From Bacillota bacterium (GTDB lineage Bacteria > Bacillota > Clostridia > Christensenellales > UMGS416): a DNA stretch of 15,481 nucleotides. The stretch is taken from positions 1 to 15,481 of the forward strand of contig JAEZSC010000165.1 of NCBI GenBank assembly GCA_023422005.1, given 5' to 3'. The notes below the pieces were generated by a model, which worked only from the letters and a program-made list of their open reading frames with translations, was not told the DNA's origin and ran no database searches. This document shows, in pieces, positions 6,679-13,569 of the stretch. Made by a program: the position numbers and the translations under genes. Position 1 is the first letter of the stretch, and each line of letters opens with the position of its first letter.

Positions 6679-8322
6679 CTAGAAGTCAATGGTCCTGCCG
6701 CCGCGGCTTTGCGCAATATCGGTGTCAACATTACCGTCCGAACCGGCATAGGCCGCCAAGTCCTCCTTGGTGGTGGCAGCCACGGCCCTGACGTTGGCCC
6801 ATTCGCGCAGCGCCCGGATCTGTTCCCCTTGCGTCACCGACAGCGGCACCATATTCGAAATAACGTCTTTTAAATCACTTATCAACAGCTCTCTGCCATG
6901 GAAAAACGCCTCATACAGCGCGGAGATGACGACCTGTTCAATCTCTGCGCCGACAAATCCTTCGGTCCTGTCGGCCAGTTCATTGAGAAGGGTTTCGGAA
7001 ATCTGCCCGTCCACTATAACATTTTTAGCAATATCCTTATCCTTCAGCCGCTTTTTCAGGTGCACCGCAAAGATGTCTCTGCGTTCCTTGCGCGTGGGCA
7101 AATCTACAAAGAAGATTTCATCAAACCGTCCTTTGCGCAGCAGTTCCGGCGGAAGATTGGATATGTTGTTCGCCGTGGCGATCACAAACACCGGAGCGGT
7201 TTTGTCCTGCATCCAGGTCAGGAAAGTGCCAAAAATGCGGGCGCCGGTACCGCTGTCACCGATGCTGTTCGAACCGCTGAGTCCCTTTTCGATCTCATCC
7301 ACCCACAGGATGGACGGCGCCACCGCTTCTGCGGTATGGATCGCTCTGCGCATGTTTTCCTCTGAGCTGCCCACAATGCCGCTGAAAATCTTCCCCATGT
7401 CCAGCTTTAGAAGGGGCAGCTGCCAGATGGCGCTCATGGCTTTGGCCGTCAGGCTTTTCCCGCAGCCGGGCACGCCGGTGATCAGCACGCCCTTGGGCGC
7501 GGGGATGTTGTACTTTTTGGCCGCATCCAGCCAGGTGTTCTTGCGTTTCTGCAGCCAGCGTTTCAGGTTTTCCAGGCCTCCGATGTCTTCCAGGTTCAGA
7601 TCGCTTTTGACGAATTCCAGAATGCCGGTCTTTCGGATAACCTGATTCTTCTCCTCGAATATAATCGAGATATCCTCCAGGCTCATCTGCCCGCCTTCTA
7701 CCATAGCGCGGGCAAAGGCGTTTTCCGCCTCTTGCAGGGTCAGGCCCAGCGCTGCTTTGGAGAGCTTTTCCTTATCCTCTTCCGACAAGCGGTTTGCCAC
7801 CAGCGTGTTGTTGGCAAGCATTTCGTCTATCTTGCACGTCATTTCATCCACGGAAGGCATCGGGAATTCAAACACGGAGATTTCCTTCTGCATATCTTCG
7901 GGTATCAGCAACTGAGGAGAGATGAAGATCACGTTCTTTTTCAGTTGCCCGTTTTTCAAAGCGCCGAGAATATCCCGCAGTTTGCGGATGATACCATATT
8001 CAATTGGTCTGTTTTTCACGCCGAAGTAGACATGGAAATCCTTGAGGATGAAAACCGCGTTTTCATTGACGACCTGCATGAAGTTGATCGCGCTGATGGG
8101 ATCGCTCGTCGACTTCGCCTGTACGCCATTCTCATCGACAAAGCCGTCTATCTGCGTCCAGGTGAAAATCTTCCGAACGGTTTTGATGATAGCAGGGTCA
8201 TGAACGATGGACTCGATCATGGAAATCGCGCGATCCTCTTCCCAGGTTGGAATGTAGATAAACGGAAACCGGGCTTTTAACAGCTCAGCAAATTTTAAAA
8301 ATGACGCATATCGTGTTTCCAT
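6679..8322 (-). CDS. Ycf46-type AAA+ ATPase
   Basis: This 547-residue cytoplasmic ATPase has a complete AAA+ module in its C-terminal half: Walker A GVPGCGKS (283-290), the pore-loop region KIFSGIVGSSEENMRRA (311-327), Walker B ILWVDEIEKG (338-347), sensor 1 IATANN (381-386), the arginine-finger region LLRKGRFDEIFFVDLP (394-409) and the sensor-2 helix GFVGAEIEQVV (455-465). Residues 1-240 look like a degenerate AAA-like domain (FILKDFHVYF near 91-100; VIFISPQLLIPEDMQKEI near 131-148) without a Walker A, as in Ycf46 proteins. GGAGG (8334-8330) is seven bases before ATG 8322. Such proteins are presumed remodelling ATPases; a role in inorganic-carbon responses has been reported for the cyanobacterial member, which does not transfer here. 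DUF1257 and DUF2997 neighbours support the assignment. Confidence 0.9.
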   Translation of the reverse strand: METRYASFLKFAELLKARFPFIYIPTWEEDRAISMIESIVHDPAIIKTVRKIFTWTQIDGFVDENGVQAKSTSDPISAINFMQVVNENAVFILKDFHVYFGVKNRPIEYGIIRKLRDILGALKNGQLKKNVIFISPQLLIPEDMQKEISVFEFPMPSVDEMTCKIDEMLANNTLVANRLSEEDKEKLSKAALGLTLQEAENAFARAMVEGGQMSLEDISIIFEEKNQVIRKTGILEFVKSDLNLEDIGGLENLKRWLQKRKNTWLDAAKKYNIPAPKGVLITGVPGCGKSLTAKAMSAIWQLPLLKLDMGKIFSGIVGSSEENMRRAIHTAEAVAPSILWVDEIEKGLSGSNSIGDSGTGARIFGTFLTWMQDKTAPVFVIATANNISNLPPELLRKGRFDEIFFVDLPTRKERRDIFAVHLKKRLKDKDIAKNVIVDGQISETLLNELADRTEGFVGAEIEQVVISALYEAFFHGRELLISDLKDVISNMVPLSVTQGEQIRALREWANVRAVAATTKEDLAAYAGSDGNVDTDIAQSRGGRTIDF

Positions 8323-8335
8323 GCCGTAACCTCCG

Positions 8336-8914
8336 TCATAAAAGCTTCTTTAGCCGTCCAAAATCCCCCATGCCGTTTAAAAATGCTTTCCCATCGGGGG
8401 AAAGCCTTACCTCGATCTGGTTGCGGATGTTTTCCAAATCCCTTGCACTGTATTTGCCGGTTAAAAAACGGTACTGCTGATTGGAAGAACCGACCCAGGG
8501 ACGGCTCAAATCAAACATCGCTTGTACAAACGGACCATCAATCAAGAGGTCCGTATGCCTGAGAAGACTTTGGACGCTTTTATCCTCCTTTTCGAGCAAC
8601 TCTTCATAGGTAAAGCCGGTAAAAACCACAACTGAAAGACCCATGACTTTTACTTTTTGCGCCAATTCACCCACCGCGGCAGCCTGCTCAAAGGGTTCTC
8701 CACCCAAAAAGGTAATGCCCTCAACATCGCCGGCGCTTATGACGCACTGCAGAATCTCCCCGGTTTGCATCAGGAATCCCGCTTCGTGGGGCCATGTCTC
8801 TGCAGCCATGCAGCCTTTGCAATGGCGGCTGCAACCCTGCACCCACAAGCAAAACCTTAGCCCCGGCCCTGCCATTTTAGTTTGCGGCAGGATGCGGTAC
8901 ACCCGTATGTCCAT
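8336..8914 (-). CDS. radical SAM protein, NrdG/activase-like
   Basis: This 192-residue protein carries the radical SAM [4Fe-4S] motif in the compact activase form: FCLWVQGCSRHCKGCM with Cys28-x3-Cys32-x2-Cys35, followed by ITFLGGEPFEQ (67-77), where GGEP binds the amino group of S-adenosylmethionine. This is the layout of anaerobic ribonucleotide reductase activase (NrdG) and related single-cluster enzymes. No NrdD is in the window, so NrdG itself is unlikely. ATG 8914 gives the family-typical start MDIRVYRILPQTKMAGPGLR and overlaps the upstream stop by one base (TGATG); the in-frame start at 9034 would add 40 unrelated residues buried in the preceding gene. It probably makes a 5'-deoxyadenosyl radical to modify or activate an unknown target encoded with this operon. 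Confidence 0.85.
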   Translation of the reverse strand: MDIRVYRILPQTKMAGPGLRFCLWVQGCSRHCKGCMAAETWPHEAGFLMQTGEILQCVISAGDVEGITFLGGEPFEQAAAVGELAQKVKVMGLSVVVFTGFTYEELLEKEDKSVQSLLRHTDLLIDGPFVQAMFDLSRPWVGSSNQQYRFLTGKYSARDLENIRNQIEVRLSPDGKAFLNGMGDFGRLKKLL

Positions 8915-9618
8915 CAGACATCCACAATCCTTGCGGTATTGTCCTCGGTCTTGGGCTGCGTCGCCGGCGGCGAGGCAAAGGCACGATTGCGAATCTGTGC
9001 AGCGAAGTGAGGCATCAGCTGCAATCGAGCGCAAAAATCATCCACCGAGGCAAACCAGCCGGTTTGGTTGCGCAGATCCACAGCGCGTTTTGCCAACGCA
9101 ACGCCCACGCCGGGCAGCGCCGCCAGCTGCTGTTCCGAGGCGATGTTCAAATCCAGCATCGCCTGTGGTGGCGACGTCGGTTGGCCCATGGGTTGCGATG
9201 GACGCGGCTGCGTGTGCGGCGCAACGGGTTGACGGATATTGCCGCCGAAATACTCATTGCGTATTTCGCTTCGATACGCGTCTCTGGTGGCTTTCTGCAA
9301 ATCCAAGACCGCTTCCAGACGAAGCAAATACTCCTTGCGAGACAAAAAAGAATGCAGAATTGCGGCAGACCAGCCGATAAAAACCAGTGTAACGGCTATG
9401 GCGCCAAGCATTTCATTGAACTGCCCGAGCCAACCCAAATTGAAAAACAATACAAAATCGACCAGAAGATATATACAGCCAGACACGATCCATTTCCTTT
9501 TACCGGTGCGTCCCCCAATCCAAAAAAAACCCACACAATTAAGCAGCAGCGTAAACGACCACAGGATCCAAAAAGAGTTCAGAAATTCCCACAGCTTGCC
9601 CCGGTTTGTGATGCTCAT
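8914..9618 (-). CDS. membrane protein with ComEA-like helix-hairpin-helix domain
   Basis: This 234-residue protein has three predicted transmembrane helices (about 11-34, 43-60 and 69-91), a charged helical stretch (92-125, KEYLLRLEAVLDLQKATRDAY), a Pro/Gln-rich linker (130-152), and a C-terminal helix-hairpin-helix domain (155-214) of ComEA type: LDLNIASEQQLAALPGVG, then ALAKRAVDLRNQTGWFASVDDF. This domain class commonly binds DNA non-specifically, but also occurs as a protein-interaction module. The side of the membrane is not certain; the Arg/Lys-rich stretch after helix 3 suggests a cytoplasmic C-terminus. Its ATG overlaps the DUF2997 stop by four bases (ATGA) and its stop overlaps the radical SAM start by one, so the three are translationally coupled. 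It is not ComEA itself, which has one N-terminal helix. Confidence 0.78.
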   Translation of the reverse strand: MSITNRGKLWEFLNSFWILWSFTLLLNCVGFFWIGGRTGKRKWIVSGCIYLLVDFVLFFNLGWLGQFNEMLGAIAVTLVFIGWSAAILHSFLSRKEYLLRLEAVLDLQKATRDAYRSEIRNEYFGGNIRQPVAPHTQPRPSQPMGQPTSPPQAMLDLNIASEQQLAALPGVGVALAKRAVDLRNQTGWFASVDDFCARLQLMPHFAAQIRNRAFASPPATQPKTEDNTARIVDV

Positions 9619-9842
9619 GGCTGCACCTTTTCATCCAACTGCACCTCAGCGGCAATGTTTTCGTTTTGCTGCTGGGTCTCGGATTGATGATATTCCGCCG
9701 TATAAGCGCTTTCTATCGCCCTGGCATGCAGCAGTTTCTCCAGGACGACTATATAATCAGTGCATTTGCTTCCTTTGATGCCCAGCGTTTTCCCTTCAAT
9801 TTTACCGTCGGGATATATCCGTATCTGCAATTGCTTTTTCAC
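9615..9842 (-). CDS. DUF2997 family small protein
   Basis: This 75-residue protein is the first gene of the minus-strand operon. The first 50 residues match DUF2997: a beta-hairpin opening MKKQLQIRIYPDGKIEGKTL, then the GIKGSKCTDY segment with the conserved Cys27, a helix (VVLEKLLH), and EYH near 50-52. A polar Gln/Glu-rich tail (53-75) follows. GTG 9842 is preferred because an AGG lies just ahead at suitable spacing and it gives the MKKQ start normal for the family; an in-frame GTG at 9848 would overlap that site. DUF2997 proteins are typically encoded beside DUF1257 and Ycf46-like ATPases, as here, but have no known activity. The conserved Cys makes it a possible substrate or carrier for the radical SAM enzyme; that is inference. 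Confidence 0.78.
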   Translation of the reverse strand: MKKQLQIRIYPDGKIEGKTLGIKGSKCTDYIVVLEKLLHARAIESAYTAEYHQSETQQQNENIAAEVQLDEKVQP

Positions 9843-9872
9843 GGGCACACCTGAAATTCAGTTGATATTTTG

Positions 9873-9901
9873 ATTGTAACATAAAGACACCAAATATATA
9901 A
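9873..9901 (-). promoter_or_regulatory. extended -10 promoter of the DUF2997-DUF1257 operon
   Basis: On the minus strand, ATGTTACAAT (9882-9873) contains TGT before a TACAAT -10 box, an extended -10 element. A weak TTATAT lies 17 bases upstream (9901-9896). The predicted start near 9866 leaves about 24 bases before the GTG at 9842, a suitable leader. It is divergent from the FadR promoter. Confidence 0.5.
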
Positions 9902-9910
9902 TCCTTACAC

Positions 9911-9939
9911 TTGCACATCCCGCTCAGCTATGCTATCCT
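9911..9939 (+). promoter_or_regulatory. promoter of the FadR-led catabolic operon
   Basis: TTGCAC (9911-9916), a 17-base spacer and TATCCT (9934-9939) give a reasonable sigma-A type promoter. The predicted start, about 9945-9947, falls within the palindrome at 9939-9957, so a repressor bound there would block initiation. The leader to the ATG at 9976 is about 30 bases. Confidence 0.6.
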
Positions 9940-9957
9940 CAAACATATGATGTTTGA
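9939..9957. promoter_or_regulatory. palindromic operator, probably for the adjacent FadR-type regulator
   Basis: TCAAACATATGATGTTTGA is a perfect inverted repeat: 8-bp arms TCAAACAT (9939-9946) and ATGTTTGA (9950-9957) around ATG. It overlaps the last base of the -10 box and the predicted start of transcription, and ends 19 bases before the regulator gene. Size and position fit a site for a dimeric GntR-family repressor acting on its own operon. That this regulator binds it is inference. Confidence 0.65.
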
Positions 9958-9975
9958 TCTATAGTTGGTGAGTAC

Positions 9976-10680
9976 ATGGACAATCTCTTCACTTCCCCTC
10001 CCCGCGAATCCTCGGTGGATACCGTCATCAACCGCATCAAGACGCTGCTACTGGAACGCAAGCTGCACCCCGGCGATCTGCTGCCGCCGGAGCACGAGCT
10101 GGCCGAAGGGATGGGCGTCAGCCGCGGTACCATCCGAGAGGCCATGAAGATTCTCTCGGCCCTGGGCATTGTGGAGGTCAAGCGCGGCAACGGCACCTAT
10201 GTGTCCACGACACCCACGACGGCGGCCTTCGACCCGCTGCTGTATCAGCTGATGCTCAGCGATGCCGACCATCGCCAGATGGCGGAGTTCCGCCAGATGA
10301 TGGAGATGGGCATCGTGGGCCTGGCCGTGGAGCACGCAACCGACGAGGATCTGGCCGCGCTGGAGGACGCCTGCCGCCGCATGGCAGAGATATCCGGCGC
10401 CGGCGCGGACGCCGTGGCCGCCGATCTGGATTTCCACCGGGCTCTGGGCCGCGCCTGCGGCAACGTGCTGGCCGAGAAGGTCTATTGCTTCATGCTGGAT
10501 CTGTTCCAGCCGCACATTGCCGCTACCTACACTGCGAACCACAACAGTGACGCTGCGCTGGGCATCCACGAGGCCATACTGGAGGGCCTGAGGCGGCGCG
10601 ACCGGGCTGCCGCGCTGGATGCCACGCGGGTATCCATAGAGGCCTGGAGCCACCGCTCCGGCGGGGAGGACGCACAATGA
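9976..10680 (+). CDS. FadR/GntR-family transcriptional regulator (FCD domain)
   Basis: This 234-residue regulator has an N-terminal GntR winged helix (about 13-78: SSVDTVINRIKTLLLERKL, PPEHELAEGMGVSRGTIREA, GIVEVKRGNGTYV) and a C-terminal all-helical FCD effector domain (about 97-225). In FCD domains an Asp and three His usually hold a metal that contacts a carboxylate ligand; Asp150 and His154 (DLDFHRAL) and His198 (GIHEAI) are seen, but the last His is not evident (VSIEAW, 219-224). The ligand is likely a sugar acid or pathway intermediate. ATG 9976 follows a weak GGTGAG (9967-9972). The stop overlaps the next gene (ATGA), so regulator and enzymes are co-expressed, and autoregulation through the upstream palindrome is likely. 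Confidence 0.9.
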   Translation: MDNLFTSPPRESSVDTVINRIKTLLLERKLHPGDLLPPEHELAEGMGVSRGTIREAMKILSALGIVEVKRGNGTYVSTTPTTAAFDPLLYQLMLSDADHRQMAEFRQMMEMGIVGLAVEHATDEDLAALEDACRRMAEISGAGADAVAADLDFHRALGRACGNVLAEKVYCFMLDLFQPHIAATYTANHNSDAALGIHEAILEGLRRRDRAAALDATRVSIEAWSHRSGGEDAQ

Positions 10681-11498
10681 AGCTGGGCATCGGCAGTTAT
10701 ACATACACATGGGCCGTGGGTGTGCCGGGCTATGAAGCGCCGGCACGGCCGCTGGACGCCGCGGGGCTGGTGCGGCTGGCCGCGGACTTGGGCGTGGCCG
10801 TGGTGCAGATTTGCGACAACCTGCCGCTGGACGGCCTGAGCACGGCCGAACTGGCTGAGCTGGCCAATTTGGCACGGGAACTGGGCGTGACGCTGGAACT
10901 GGGCACCCGCAGTTCCACGCCGGGCAACCTGCGCCGTCACATCGCCATCGCCCAGGCGCTGGGCTGCACACTGCTGCGCACGCTGCTGTTGGAGGATGGC
11001 CGTGAGATCGGCATCAGCCGCGGCTATGATCTGCTGGCGCAGGTGCTGCCCGATCTGCGCAGCGCTGGCGTCACGCTGGCCATAGAGAACCACGACGGCC
11101 ACAGGGTGGCTGAACTGGCGGAGCTCATCGCTCGGCTGGATACACCCGATGTGGGCATCTGCCTGGATACCGTCAACAGCTTCGGCGCTTTAGAAGCGCC
11201 GGACACCGTGATCGACACGCTGGCCCCCCTCACGGTGAACCTGCATGTCAAGGATTTCGTCATTGAGCGGCTGGACCACAAGATGGGCTTTCAGATTCGC
11301 GGCTGCCCTGCGGGCCAGGGCCGGCTGGAAGTGCCGGCTCTTCTGCACCGCCTGCGCTCCCTGGGCCGGGACCCCAACGTGATCCTGGAACTGTGGACGC
11401 CGTGGCAGGGGGCGTTGGCGCACACCATGGCGCTGGAAAACGCCTGGGCTCAAGAGAGCTTAACCTTTCTGAAGCAGGCTGTGCTGGAGGTGCCCTGA
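10677..11498 (+). CDS. sugar phosphate isomerase/epimerase-family TIM barrel (xylose isomerase-like)
   Basis: This 273-residue protein is an AP-endonuclease-2/xylose-isomerase-like TIM barrel. Likely metal ligands lie at the ends of successive strands: Glu137 in LAIENHDGH, Asp164 in GICLDTVNSFG, His190 in VNLHVKDF and Glu238 in VILELWTPW. The family includes epimerases, isomerases, dehydratases and 3-oxo-acid decarboxylases acting on sugars and sugar acids. Its start overlaps the regulator stop, with GGGGAGGA (10664-10670) seven bases ahead. Being next to a Gfo/Idh dehydrogenase, an apiosidase-like hydrolase and a PGDH_C-family enzyme, it could be a 3-oxo-isoapionate decarboxylase (OiaC-like) or an isomerase/epimerase of a keto-sugar; the sequence alone does not decide. 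No signal peptide is seen. Confidence 0.87.
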   Translation: MKLGIGSYTYTWAVGVPGYEAPARPLDAAGLVRLAADLGVAVVQICDNLPLDGLSTAELAELANLARELGVTLELGTRSSTPGNLRRHIAIAQALGCTLLRTLLLEDGREIGISRGYDLLAQVLPDLRSAGVTLAIENHDGHRVAELAELIARLDTPDVGICLDTVNSFGALEAPDTVIDTLAPLTVNLHVKDFVIERLDHKMGFQIRGCPAGQGRLEVPALLHRLRSLGRDPNVILELWTPWQGALAHTMALENAWAQESLTFLKQAVLEVP

Positions 11499-11499
11499 C

Positions 11500-12498
11500 A
11501 TGCGCGTACTCATCATCGGCGGCACTGGGCTCATCAGCTCTGCCATTGTGCCGCTGCTGGTGGATCGGGGCGATGAGGTGACGCTGGTCAACCGCCACGG
11601 CTCCTCCCTCATCACCGGCGTGCGGGCCATCCTCGGCGACCGCTGCGACGTGGGCTTTGAGGCCCTGCTGGCAGCGCTGCCCACCTTTGACGTGATAGTG
11701 GACATGGTGGGCTATGAGCCGGCCGACGGCGAGCAGCTGGCCCGGCTGGGCGGCCGCTGCGGCCAGGTCGTGTTCTGCTCCACGGTGGATGTATACCCCA
11801 AGCCGGCCCCGGGCTTTTACCCGGTGCGCTCCGACGACCCGCTGGGCGCGGACCCGGCCTTCCAGTACGCGTGGAAGAAGGTGCGCATTGAAGAACAACT
11901 GTGGCGTGCCTACGGTGACGGGCGACTGGCCCTTACGGTGCTGCGACCCGGCCACACCTATGGCGAGGGCCACGGCCTCGTGCATCCCTTCGGCGGCAGC
12001 ATCGATTGCCTGCGCCGCATCCGCAGCGGCCTGCCGCTGATTGTACACGGCGACGGCAGCTCGCTGTGGAGCGCCTGCCACCGCGACGACGTGGCCCTGG
12101 CCTTCGCCGGCGCCATCGGCAACCCAGCCGCCCTGGGCCGTGCCTACAACGTGACCGGCGACCAGTGCATGACGTGGAATCAGTATTGGCAATTGGCGGC
12201 CCAAGCGCTGGGCCGCCCGTGTCCGGAGCTCGTGCACATCCCCACACAATCGCTATACCGCTTGAATCCGCAGCGAGCGGCGTGGATACTGTGGAACTTC
12301 ATGCACGACAACGTGTTCGACAACAGCTCGGCCAAGCGCGACCTGGGCTTTTCTCAGAGCATCGGCTGGGTGCAGGGCGTAGCGCGCGTGGAGCAATGGC
12401 TGCAGGAGCATGACATCACCGAGGACCCGGCGCAGTTCGCCTATTACGACCAAGCCATCGCCCGGTGGAGAGCAGCCGAAAAGACCTTTCTCTCGTAG
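11500..12498 (+). CDS. NAD-dependent epimerase/dehydratase (extended SDR)
   Basis: This 332-residue protein is an extended short-chain dehydrogenase/reductase. The nucleotide motif is IIGGTGLISS (5-14), in which the third glycine of GxxGxxG is replaced by Ser13. The catalytic elements are STVDVYP (94-100), giving the Ser/Thr, and Tyr123-x3-Lys127 in QYAWKK. VLRPGHTYGEGH and HRDDVA further on are typical of substrate-side regions of this family. It begins one base after the preceding stop with GGAGG (11486-11490) upstream. It may act on a nucleotide-linked or free sugar; the exact reaction is not readable. The operon has no nucleotidyltransferase or glycosyltransferase, so a catabolic oxidoreductase or epimerase role is favoured. 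Confidence 0.88.
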   Translation: MRVLIIGGTGLISSAIVPLLVDRGDEVTLVNRHGSSLITGVRAILGDRCDVGFEALLAALPTFDVIVDMVGYEPADGEQLARLGGRCGQVVFCSTVDVYPKPAPGFYPVRSDDPLGADPAFQYAWKKVRIEEQLWRAYGDGRLALTVLRPGHTYGEGHGLVHPFGGSIDCLRRIRSGLPLIVHGDGSSLWSACHRDDVALAFAGAIGNPAALGRAYNVTGDQCMTWNQYWQLAAQALGRPCPELVHIPTQSLYRLNPQRAAWILWNFMHDNVFDNSSAKRDLGFSQSIGWVQGVARVEQWLQEHDITEDPAQFAYYDQAIARWRAAEKTFLS

Positions 12499-12531
12499 TT
12501 ACCTAAGTTTTGTTCCAAAAGGAGGAAACCT

Positions 12532-13569
12532 ATGTCTCAACCTTTACGGGTAGCCGTGCTGGGCTGCGGCTACTGGTCCGGGTTCCAAATCCCCGCTTGG
12601 CAGAGCCTGGGCGTGCAGGTCGTAGGCTGCTGGAACCGCACCCGCACCCGCGCCGATGCCGCCGCCGCCAAATGGGGTATCCCCCGGGTTTTCAATACGC
12701 CGGAGGAACTCTTCGCCTGGGGGCAGTTCGACATCGCCGATATCATCGCCGATGTGGACGCCCACGAGAGCCTGACGCTGATGGCCGCAGCCCACCACAA
12801 GGACGTCATCTGCCAGAAACCCATGAGCGCCACGCTGGAGTCCTGCGAGCGCATGGTGCGCACCTGTCGCCAAGCCGGCGTGTGGTATGCCGTGCATGAG
12901 AACTTCCGCTGGCAGCCACCGCTTTCCGCCGTGAGCCGAGTGTTGGATGAGGGCACGCTGGGGCGCATCCTGCGGGCCCATGTGGCGCTGAAGTCCCCCG
13001 ACCGCGACATCATGACCAAACAGCCGGCGCTGACCCGCATGGACCACATGGCACTGCGGGACATGGGGCCGCACATCTTCGACGTGGTGCGCCGCTGGTT
13101 CGGCGAGGCCAGGGCTCTCTATTCGCTGCCCGTATCCAGCTATGCGGAAATCCCCGTGCAGGATACCGCCATGACGCTGCTGGACATGGCCGGCGGTTTC
13201 CCGGTGCAGGCAGACCTGTGCCACCGGTGGGAATACCGCATGTTCGCCGAGGGCGAAGACGGCACGCTGCTGCTGGACAGCGACAACGTGCTGCACATCC
13301 ACGACGCAGCGGGCCGGCGCAGCGTGGACACCAAGACATGGCAGTATCTGCCCTACATCCCCCAAGACGATTGGGCGGTGCACGGCGGCCATGTGTTCGC
13401 CAGCATCCCCGCGTGCCTGCGGGAGCTTAAGGAAAGCTACGTGGCAGGCCGGCCCTCGGCCACATCCGGCCAGGACAACCTGGAATCCGTGCGGCTGGTG
13501 TTCGCGGCCATCCGCTCTTGGGATGAAAACCGCTCGGTCAAAATAGACGAAATGAGGAGTGCCACATGA
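12532..13569 (+). CDS. Gfo/Idh/MocA-family sugar dehydrogenase
   Basis: This 345-residue protein has an N-terminal Rossmann domain with VAVLGCGYWSG (7-17) for NAD(P) and the lysine motif as VICQKPMS (92-99), where Lys96 is the conserved residue and the usual preceding Glu is Gln, a variant that occurs in some subfamilies. The C-terminal domain has RDMGPHIFDVVRRWFGE (176-192), giving the Asp177/His181 catalytic pair. Members oxidise sugar hydroxyls or the anomeric carbon; D-apiose dehydrogenase belongs to this family. GGAGG (12521-12525) lies six bases before the ATG. A 33-base gap separates it from the epimerase gene, and its stop overlaps the DUF4038 gene start by four bases (ATGA), so oxidation and glycoside hydrolysis are co-translated. 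Confidence 0.9.
   Translation: MSQPLRVAVLGCGYWSGFQIPAWQSLGVQVVGCWNRTRTRADAAAAKWGIPRVFNTPEELFAWGQFDIADIIADVDAHESLTLMAAAHHKDVICQKPMSATLESCERMVRTCRQAGVWYAVHENFRWQPPLSAVSRVLDEGTLGRILRAHVALKSPDRDIMTKQPALTRMDHMALRDMGPHIFDVVRRWFGEARALYSLPVSSYAEIPVQDTAMTLLDMAGGFPVQADLCHRWEYRMFAEGEDGTLLLDSDNVLHIHDAAGRRSVDTKTWQYLPYIPQDDWAVHGGHVFASIPACLRELKESYVAGRPSATSGQDNLESVRLVFAAIRSWDENRSVKIDEMRSAT

Noticed and set aside
6767..7645. A 292-codon plus-strand open frame opposite the AAA+ gene
   Set aside because: Ser/Arg/Phe-rich antisense reading of conserved AAA+ motifs; the minus-strand protein has Walker A, Walker B and sensor residues in place.
8336..8914. Anaerobic ribonucleotide reductase activase (nrdG) as a firm gene name
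   Set aside because: The motifs match the wider activase-like group, but no nrdD is adjacent and the operon context is different.
8915..9034. Longer radical SAM protein starting at 9034
   Set aside because: The 40 extra residues lie wholly inside the HHH gene and look random; ATG 8914 gives the normal family N-terminus.
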